From positions 43,138,557 through 43,202,556 of the forward strand of contig NC_134400.1 of NCBI RefSeq assembly GCF_050003625.1: a stretch of DNA of 64,000 nt. The letters are read 5' to 3'. Numbering within the stretch: the stretch's first letter is position 1; the number at the start of each line of letters is the position of its first letter. Of the stretch, positions 57,364 through 64,000 are shown in pieces. Position numbers and translations under genes: made by a program. Under the pieces are notes generated by a model. It was not told the DNA's origin. It saw only the letters and a list, made by a program, of their open reading frames with translations, and did no database searches. The stretch comes from Haematobia irritans. Its lineage: Eukaryota > Arthropoda > Insecta > Diptera > Muscidae.

Positions 57364-58329
57364 ATAAATAAAATTTTGAGCACAACATTGTTTGGGAGAA
57401 TTTTTGTTAAGCATATAATATTTTTGGGTGCAAAATGCTTCCAAACATATTATATGTTCACATAATAACATATTGTTTTTTGGAAGACAACATTATTGAA
57501 TTTGGATGCAAAAATACAAAATGTTTGGAACTTAGACTACCCAAACATATATTGTTTAGACCAGTATGCTTTCAAACATATTATATATTGGAAGAGATCA
57601 AACATATAAATGTTTGGGCAATACCCAAAAATGTATATGCTTGAAGCAAAATATGTTTGGGAGTATATGTTACAGAAGCGATTTTTTGTGAGCGTGTAGA
57701 GATTTAACAAAATAGATTACTAATTTGGGTAGAATTCTACCAACTGTGGCAACCGTGGTGGTAATACAAATTTATATTCTAAGTTATATACGTTGCATAT
57801 TCATGTTTTAAGATAATAAAGTATTTAGAACCATTTTTGTTTTGTAATTTTTTTTTAATTTAACGAAAAATATAGTAGGGAAAATTGTTTGGGAATGTAT
57901 GGGAAAGTAGGTAACTTTTTTTGTCCTTGTAGGGTAAACCGAACATTTTCCGTGGAAACATTGACTTTGAGCTATAGTCAGATTGACACAAAGCACCCGT
58001 AGACATGTACCCCTTAATTTTCTTAAATATGCAACTGCGGTTTATCTCCCAGACCTATATGTTACCACACAAATGCTTATGATTACTAATTCTGTAATGG
58101 TTTGGCGGGCGGGGCCGACTTTCTACTTTACTTACTTGTTTAATAATGGACTCAATATTAGTGGCATACTAACTCTTTTGGTGCAAAATAAACTATAGCT
58201 CCTAATATTAGACATTTCTGCTCAGATTGTGACAAGACTCCCGTAAACATGTACCCCCCTTTATGTTCACCAAAACCTATACCAATGATACCCCACAAAT
58301 GCTTATGTTTACTAATTCAGTAGGGGTGG

Positions 58330-60260
58330 TTTAAGTGCTCGTGGACTCGACTGTGCATCTTCCAGACGTAAGCTGCACTCAATTTACTACAGCGACTACA
58401 AATCCATCCCCGCTTCCCTCGGAGTATGATTTCCACCTCTGAACTGCTTTCCCAATTACTTTAAGGTGGACCCCTTCGTGATTCACAACCGTCAGACTTC
58501 ACCTTTTGTCTCATGATAAAGCGTACATCTATCGTCCTATTTTGTGCAAATCTGTTAGCCGATGTGTACTGGACTTCGACTAAAAACCCATTGCACTTGC
58601 CTGAAGGTGTGATTTCCACCTCGGAATCATTTTCCTCTTACTTTTTGGTTGACCCATTCGCAGTTCATGACCATCTCCCTTCAGATTTCAGCTTTTATCT
58701 CTTATGTGGACCCGTCCATGCCGGTACTTTGATTTTCAAAGACCAAAGCGTCCACCAGCCCTGTTCCGGACTCTGTCTCAATGAACGATAGCGTCTAAAC
58801 ACCTATCCCGCTTTCTTTGCAGCATGTTTATAGCCACAGAACCACATTCCCTTTACATTGAGGTGGACCACTTCGTGGTGCATGACATTATCCTGTACGT
58901 CCACCTTCAGACTCCAGCTTTTATTGCGAGGACCAATGTGTCCACCAGACATGTGTCTTCCTTCTGACTCCAGCTCTTATTTCTCATGTCGACGCGTCCA
59001 TGTGGGCTTTGATTGCGAAGACCATGTTCAACAAATCGTGTTGATAACTGTTTCCGTTATTTTGCGGGTGAGGATGGGAAAACGCTTTATGGACTCGACA
59101 ATGTGGTCACCAGACGTATGCCGAATTCAATCTCAATCGACGATACTGGCAAAAAACCAAACCCGCATCTCTCGAAGTATGATTTCTACCTCAGAAGCGC
59201 TTTATTCTTACTAGGAGGTGGACCGCCTCTTGGTTCATGACCACATCCAGTAAGGTTGTCTTCAGACTTCATGGTCTTATCAGTTTTATTTTTAGCGAAG
59301 ACCTGTGACTTGTGCCGGACATCATTTCAATCGACGATAATTACTAAAAACCCATTGCACTTCCCTCAAGGTGTGATTTCCACCTCGGAACCACTTCCTC
59401 CTCAATTCAAAGTGGATCCCTTCGTGATTCATTACCATCTCCTATAGGTCAGCCTTCGGAGGCCTTTTCCGAACTCCGTCTCAATTAACTATAGCATCTC
59501 AAATCCATGCCGCTTCATTTGGAGCATGTTTATCGCCTCAGAACCACTTTCCCTTTACATTGAGGTAGACTCATTGTTGGTACATCACAGTATCCTGTAT
59601 ATCTGCCTTCAGACTCCAGCTTTTAAACCTCATGTAGACCCGCCTATGACCTTGTTTTGTAAAGACCTGGGCATCCACCAGCCTTATTCCGAACTCCACC
59701 TCTATGAAAAATATAGTCTAAACCCCCAACCAATCCGTCCGCCAAACATTTGTCGGACTCCATCACAATGTGTGTTGAACTCCATCCCAATGGACGATAG
59801 TAACTACAATCTAGTCATCTTCCTTCGGGATATTGTTTCCTCCTGGGAACCTCATCCTCCTTACTTTTATATGGACCCCTTCGTGATTCATGACCTTCTA
59901 CTATAAGTCTGCTTCAGACTCCAGCCAGCTTTTATTTCTCATATTGACGGTCTTTCTTTTGAAGACCAATGTGTCTACCAGACGTGTACCGGACCTCATC
60001 GCAATAGTGACTAAAAACCCATTCCGGTTCCATCTGGGTATATTTTTTACCTCGGAATCTCTTCTGCCTTATTTTAATGTGGCTGCGGTTCATGACCATA
60101 TCCTGTAAGTCAGCCTTTAGACTGATGCAATTATTTCGCCCATCCCGCATCCCTCAGAGTATGATTTACACCTCGGAACTGCGTTATTTTTAGGATGACC
60201 TCTCCATCTGCCTTCAGACTTCTGATTTTATCTTTTATATCGAGGAGTCTCTGTAGGTCT
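58330..60260. repeat. Degenerate ~200-bp tandem repeat cluster
   Basis: About nine to ten diverged monomers of ~180-210 bp. Each has some form of GTCCACCAGxxxTGTxCCGGACT, TCAATCGACGATA, AGTATGATTTCCACCTCGGA, TTCGTGATTCATGACC and CTTCAGACTCCAGCTTTTAT. Markers at about 58424, 58605, 58820, 59180, 59375, 59523, 59830, 60037 and 60157. Less AT-rich than surroundings. No protein coding supported, although short frames occur. A single inverted monomer lies at 46565-46780. 58139-58329 looks like a second D-type 3' end fragment. Confidence 0.65.
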
Positions 60261-60326
60261 GGCTTAGATTCGTGTGCAAGCCGATTAAATTTTCACTGTA
60301 GTAATTAGGAGGAGAAGCGTAGCTTG

Positions 60327-60577
60327 CACCCAGAAAAGGAATATGATCACCTCAACCATGTTTCGAGAGCAAAATGTTATTTTTGGACGGAGAACATGTA
60401 ACATGTTTGCGGCAACCATGTTATTTTCTAAAAAAGCATATGTCTAGTTTCGGAAACCATGTATATGTTTGCCGAGAAAACAACATTTTTGCGACAAACA
60501 TGTTCCATGGTCACTGTCCAAAAATAACATTTTGCCCTCGAAACATGGTTGAGATGATCATATTCCTTCTCTGCGTG
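60327..60577. mobile_element. Palindromic MITE P, copy 2
   Basis: 251 bp, ends CACCCAGAAAAGGAATATGA and TCATATTCCTTCTCTGCGTG, arms of about 65 bp including GTTTCGAGAGCAAAATG. Same family as 14027-14262. Confidence 0.85.
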
Positions 60578-60842
60578 TGGGGGGATATAACTTTCTCTTT
60601 ATCCCTATTTTCGAACCAAAATATCTGGACCGATTTAATTAAACTTTTCTGGTAACATAGACCCCGCTGCATATGTGGACGTGATCTTCTCTTGAAAACC
60701 AATTAAGTATTAGATAAAATGTATTTTTTTAATAAAGTGAGACCAAGGACATTTAATTTGGGCATGTGACATGTATTGATTTCCATCCATATTGGGAGCA
60801 ATGTATTTCGAGGTGTTTTTTCATTAACAATATTAAACCATA
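60578..60842. other. Unassigned spacer
   Basis: No feature seen; ends in the TA target of element I2. Confidence 0.5.
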
Positions 60843-61698
60843 CACAGAAAAAAATTTCCGTACTTAAACTAACGCCAAATTTAACTTATTTTTATTGCAA
60901 AAAAAATATTTGTTTGTAGTTCAATTTTATTATTTTTTGCGAACTTTTCCACAGCCCAATGAAATTTTCGTTTTTTTTTAAGTATGTCTGAAACATTTTG
61001 TGGACTAAACGCGAGTATAAAGTTCAATGACCGTACACATAAGTTCATTTTTAACTAAAACAAATGAAAATTTTCGTACAATTCCCAAAAATAGTAAGAA
61101 TGAACTACTGTATGGTTAAAATGGTCATGTTAGGTTAGGTGGCAGCCCGATGTATCAGGCTCACTTAGACTATTCAGTCCATTGTGATACCACATTGGTC
61201 AACTTCTCTCTTATCACTGAGTGCTGCCCGATTCTATGTTAAGCTCAATGACAAGGGACCTCCTTTTTATAGCCGAGTCCGAACGGCGTTCCAAATTGCA
61301 GTGAACCATTTAGAGAAGCTTTGTAACCCTCAGAAATGTCACCAGCATTACTGAGGTAGGATAATCCACAGCTGAAAAACTTTTGGTGTTCGGTCGAAGC
61401 AGGAATCGAACCCACGACCTTGTGTATACAAGGCGGGCATGCTAACCATTGTACCACGGTGGCTCCCTAAATTGTTATGATTTGGCGCCAATGATTTTCC
61501 TTTTTACTTTTAGTTAATTTTTTCTTGAATGAGAGGGAGTAATTTCGAAAACAACAGTTAAAAAGTACAACATGGTACTAAATTTTCCTGGTTTTAACAA
61601 CACTTCGTGGAAATCCCAAAACATGGAGTACAAAATAATTCAATTTTCGCGCGAGGTATTTCATTCTTCCTATAAAACAGTTCACATTTTTTTCGGTG
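60843..61698. mobile_element. CAC...GTG-ended element I2, interrupted by a SINE
   Basis: Left end CACAGAAAAAAATTTCCG, right end CATTTTTTTCGGTG, flanked by TA (60841-60842, 61699-61700). About 506 bp without the SINE. It shares AATAGTAAGAATGAAC and ATGATTTGGCGCCAA with I1 at 32156. Confidence 0.8.
61130..61468 (-). mobile_element. tRNA-derived SINE, copy 2, full length
   Basis: Minus-strand copy. Read on the plus strand: LINE-type tail (TTAGGTTAGGTGGCAGCCCG), body, then the tRNA-like head ending ACCATTGTACCACGGTGGCT. Degenerate 11-bp target duplications AAATGGTCATG (61119-61129) and AAATTGTTATG (61469-61479). The I1 element shows the uninterrupted target (GACCATGATTTGG at 32212). Confidence 0.85.
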
Positions 61699-61700
61699 TA

Positions 61701-62157
61701 GAGATACCTTTTCTCTTCTCCTTGTACAATTGCTGTGGGATTTGCAATGAACTTCAAAAAGGGCAAACTTTCTTAAGTGTAGTTTGGGGGTAAATATGTG
61801 TCGATGAAAAAGTGTTGTTGATTTTTCCAGCTGCAGGTTAAGTTTTTCATTAACACGTAGTCTCTGGATTCCAAAATAAATATGCTCTCTTTACTGATTC
61901 ATTGTGGATAACATTTATAGCCTGTGATTATCTTCCGCTGAAGAGGATGAGACACATATGAAGCCATTGTCAATGAATGGATATATAGCCTGTAGTTATT
62001 TGAGAATTAAACATGTGCCATGAATACGATGATGGAGGGAGGGAGGATACAGTCATAAACGTCAGGAAATTAAAAGTGTGAACTGAACGGAAGTTAAATA
62101 AAAATCCTTATAAATATGGAATCGAATCTAAATTGAAGGTTGAGATATGAATGTTGG
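61701..62157. other. Unassigned spacer
   Basis: AT-rich, no recognised repeat or gene. Confidence 0.5.
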
Positions 62158-62159
62158 TA

Positions 62160-62258
62160 AAGGGTGATTTTTTCAGAGCTATAGGAAAATGTTTCAAAAT
62201 ACATAACACATAAAATGTAGAAAAATACTTGAAATTTTTATTTGAATCGATAGTACAC
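62160..62258 (+). mobile_element. Solo end of a rosa-type mariner
   Basis: AAGGGTGATTTTTTCAGAGC after TA resembles the left end of the element at 8811 (AAGGGTGATTTGTTAAGAGC), and similarity continues for about 100 bp (CATAAAATxT, TTTATTTGAA). No right end found. Confidence 0.55.
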
Positions 62259-62796
62259 CCAAAGAAAAAATACTGTCATCTGGAACGAAATTTAAGACAA
62301 AGGAAATTCCCCTTTTCGATAACGTATTTTCCTTAAGAACAAACAAACCCGAATTTATGATTATTAATTCAATGATTGGCTATAATCTTTTTTCTTTACT
62401 TTTAAATAGAGCTTCTTACCCTTGGTGGAGGATTGCTCTTTTTTATTGAAGGACCAAATGTTTACCTGACCTGACCGAAAACATGAAAATGATTAAAATC
62501 TATAAATAGTGCTATAACATCCTAGGTGTCACTAAAATGGTAAATGAATTCAACTCGTAAGCATTTTATGTTCGTGAGCGGGATTATTTTCGAGAGCGTA
62601 TTTGCTGCGAACGGCGACGAATCGATGATTGAAGGTCATCATTAAAACTCGCCTATACAGCTGTGATATTTTCTATAGTTAGAACTTTATCTAAAGTAAA
62701 TTGTGTAAAGTTGGTGCGAAATTTAGTCACAATAGCCCGAACAGAATTGGTCGATTAAACTGAGCATAAAATGCAAGAAGCGCGTGGTGAACTTTC
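62259..62796. other. Region left of the hAT element
   Basis: 62256 begins TA-flanked CACCCAAAGAAAAAATAC, another possible CAC-type terminus without a visible partner. 62465-62605 is an inverted copy of 62990-63140 inside the hAT element. The rest is unassigned. Confidence 0.4.
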
Positions 62797-63397
62797 TAGA
62801 GGTGTGCACGTGACACGAAATTGTCGTGACTCACGAAAATTTTCGTGACTCACGCGTGAGTCGTGAGTCACGCTGATGGTAACGGCGTGAGTGTGCGTGA
62901 GCGTGATTAACCAAACAAATGTCGTGCGTGAGCGTGAGTCACGAAAATAATATCTTCGTGAGTGTGCGTGAGTAACGAATTTCGGAAAAACACGCTCACG
63001 AAAATAATCCCGCTTACGAACATAAAATGCTTCCGAGTTCAATTCATATATAATTTTAGTGGCATCCTAAGTGTTGAAAGTTTTATAACGCTCTCGATTT
63101 TAATCATACTCATATTTTCAGTCAGGTTCTATAGGTAAATTACTGATGAAATTTTTCGTGAGTGACGATGTTTCTCGTGAGTCACGACATTTTTCGTGAG
63201 TCACGATATTTTTCGTGAGTCACGACATTTAAAAGATTTTCGTGCGTGAGTGTGCGTGAGTACAAATTTTCTTTTCGTGAGCGTGCGTGAGCGTGAGTCC
63301 TACCAAAAAATGTCGTGCGTGAGTGTGCGTGAATAAGATTTCTCCGTCGTGAGTGTGCGTGAGCGTGAGTAAAATATTAATCACGTGCACACCTCTA
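62797..63397. mobile_element. Non-autonomous hAT element, 601 bp
   Basis: Perfect 17-bp inverted ends TAGAGGTGTGCACGTGA (62797) and TCACGTGCACACCTCTA (to 63397), flanked by the 8-bp duplication GAACTTTC (62789-62796, 63398-63405). Eight-bp duplications and a TAGxGxTGTGCA-type end are hallmarks of hAT transposons. No transposase. Both sides of the interior are rich in CGTGAGTCACG and GTGAGTGTGCGTGAGCGTGA. Confidence 0.9.
62819..63228. promoter_or_regulatory. Cluster of TGA(G/C)TCA bZIP-type palindromes
   Basis: Seven exact TGASTCA heptamers lie inside the hAT element: three between about 62820 and 62880, one near 62935, and three between about 63175 and 63225, mostly in the context CGTGAGTCACG. 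TGASTCA is the AP-1 (Jun/Fos) core. Function here is untested and inferred only from the motif. Confidence 0.4.
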
Positions 63398-63519
63398 GAA
63401 CTTTCTAAACAGACCACTTATTTTGATAACAAAAATTTGATTTATCGGGTGATTCGTACGAATTGGAGATATAGATAACTTTGTGGCATTTTCGACTTAT
63501 GTTAGCAGACTTACATTTT

Positions 63520-64000
63520 TATACCCACCACCATAAAATGGTGACGGGGGTATAATAAGTTTGTCATTCCGTTTGTAACGCATCGAAATATCCATTTCCG
63601 ACTATATAAAGTATATATATTCTTGATCAGGGAGAAATTCTAAGACGATATAAGCATGTCCGTCTGTCTGTCTGTCTGTCTGTCTGTTGTAATCACGCTA
63701 CAGCCTTCAATAATGGCGCTATCGTCCCGAAATTTGGCACAGATTAGTTTTTTGTTTGCAGGCAGGTCAAGTTCGAAGATGGGCTATATCGGTCCAAGTT
63801 TTGATATAGTCCCCATATAAACCGACCTCCCGATTTGGGGTCTTGGGCCTATAAAAACCGTAGTTTTGATCAGATTTGCCTGAAATTGGAAACCTAGAGG
63901 TATTTTGGGACCATAAAGAGGTGTGTCGAAAATGGTCCGTATCGGTCCATGTTTTAGTATAGCCCTCATATAGACCGATCTCCCGATTTTTCTTCTTAGG
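63520..64000 (+). mobile_element. DINE-like element B3, runs off the right edge
   Basis: TATACCCACCACCATAAAAT start, AACGCATCGAAATATCC, TATATATTCTTGATCAGGG, (GTCT)n microsatellite CTGTCTGTCTGTCTGTCTG near 63663, then B units (CCGACCTCCCGATTTGGGGT, TGCCTGAAATTGG). 63406-63519 before it is unassigned. Confidence 0.8.

Larger units (their letters stand above)
55248..57696 (-). mobile_element. CAC...GTG-ended element F2, with nested insertions
   Basis: Left end CACGGATGAAAAAGGCTG, right end GATTTTTTGTGAGCGTG, flanked by TA (55246-55247, 57697-57698). D1 near 44516 (AATCTCTATAAAAATAAA) is the uninterrupted counterpart. Core words are CATATTATGTTTGG and its complement. Own sequence is 55248-55540 and 57364-57696; the middle holds a relic of element T and A10. 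No coding capacity. Confidence 0.8.
48174..58138 (+). mobile_element. DINE-like element D2, exploded to 10 kb by nested insertions
   Basis: Host segments 48174-49569, 54597-55247 and 57697-58138 align in order with D1 in opposite orientation: TATACCCTAAACCACATAG start, GTCCGTCCGTCCGTCTG near 48318, 160-180-bp units, minisatellite near 55010-55240, hairpin GGCGGGCGGGGCCGACT and ending CTTACTTG. Insertions are a LINE at 49570-54587 and element F2 at 55248-57696. Removing both with one target copy each leaves about 2.49 kb, the size of D1. Confidence 0.9.

Noticed and set aside
56295..57371. 358-codon open frame with repeated MGAIYNYGPMWTNF blocks
   Set aside because: It is the translation of seven DNA tandem units of a DINE-like element; the same units are open on the other strand, and every A copy yields similar frames. 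No domain, signal or initiation context. Not a gene. The same applies to frames in A2, A3, A5, A7, A8 and A9.
59526..59906. 126-codon ORF in the degenerate repeat cluster
   Set aside because: Spans two monomers of the ~200-bp repeat; other monomers carry stops in the same frame, so no selection for coding is visible.
60374..60655. 93-codon ORF
   Set aside because: Lies across the palindromic MITE P copy 2 and its flank; no coding signature.
62755..63042. 95-codon ORF with THSRRYYFRDSRSR-like text
   Set aside because: Pure translation of the CGTGAGTCACG repeats of the hAT element.

Overview
This is a piece of an insect nuclear genome, AT-rich and almost entirely built of transposable elements. 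A muscid fly fits best, and I lean to the Stomoxyini (horn fly/stable fly tribe). The reasons are a mariner copy whose ends and protein closely match the irritans-subfamily (Himar1-like) elements first described from horn fly, a muscid-style repeat landscape, and a spliced PIF/Harbinger nuclease with a 59-bp intron. There is no bacterial operon, CRISPR array or rRNA. No certain single-copy host gene is visible. A 100-N assembly gap lies at 23323-23422.

Layout. 1-572: first two exons of a HARBI1-like nuclease, minus strand, running off the left edge. 1319-4426: 5'-truncated LINE with an 11-bp target duplication. 4971-6400: DINE-like repeat (family A). 6400-10470: mostly unassigned, with a tRNA-derived SINE into whose target duplication a DD41D (rosa-type) mariner later jumped. 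11075-23720: a nested pile of DINE-like elements (families A, B, C), a palindromic MITE, a 908-bp TA-flanked element carrying two divergent tRNA-like modules, an inverted pair of 650-bp elements, and a mariner fragment. 23862-28760: more A, B and C elements and a second copy of the tRNA-module element. 29790-34985: a 29-bp minisatellite split by a 2.5-kb element. 36946-42520: A elements inside a third repeat type (K). 42663-44008: inactivated Himar1-like mariner. 44069-58138: two inverted copies of a 2.45-kb DINE-like element (family D). The second is stretched to 10 kb by a full-length 5-kb LINE and a 2.4-kb element that is itself nested. 58330-60260: degenerate ~200-bp repeats. 60327-63397: a palindromic MITE, a SINE-interrupted element, and a 601-bp non-autonomous hAT packed with TGA(G/C)TCA sites. 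63520-64000: B element running off the right edge.

How the parts relate. The SINEs end in the 3' tail of the window's own LINE, which suggests they borrow its reverse transcriptase. The DINE-like families share one architecture: a TATACCC hairpin start, a GTCY microsatellite, 150-180-bp tandem units, a 29-bp minisatellite, and a GC hairpin followed by ACTTG. This indicates mobilisation by a common Helentron-like helper that is not present here. Target duplications and paralogous empty sites inside the window let several insertions be ordered in time. Every transposase or reverse transcriptase visible carries at least one lesion; only the HARBI1-like nuclease looks intact as far as it can be read.
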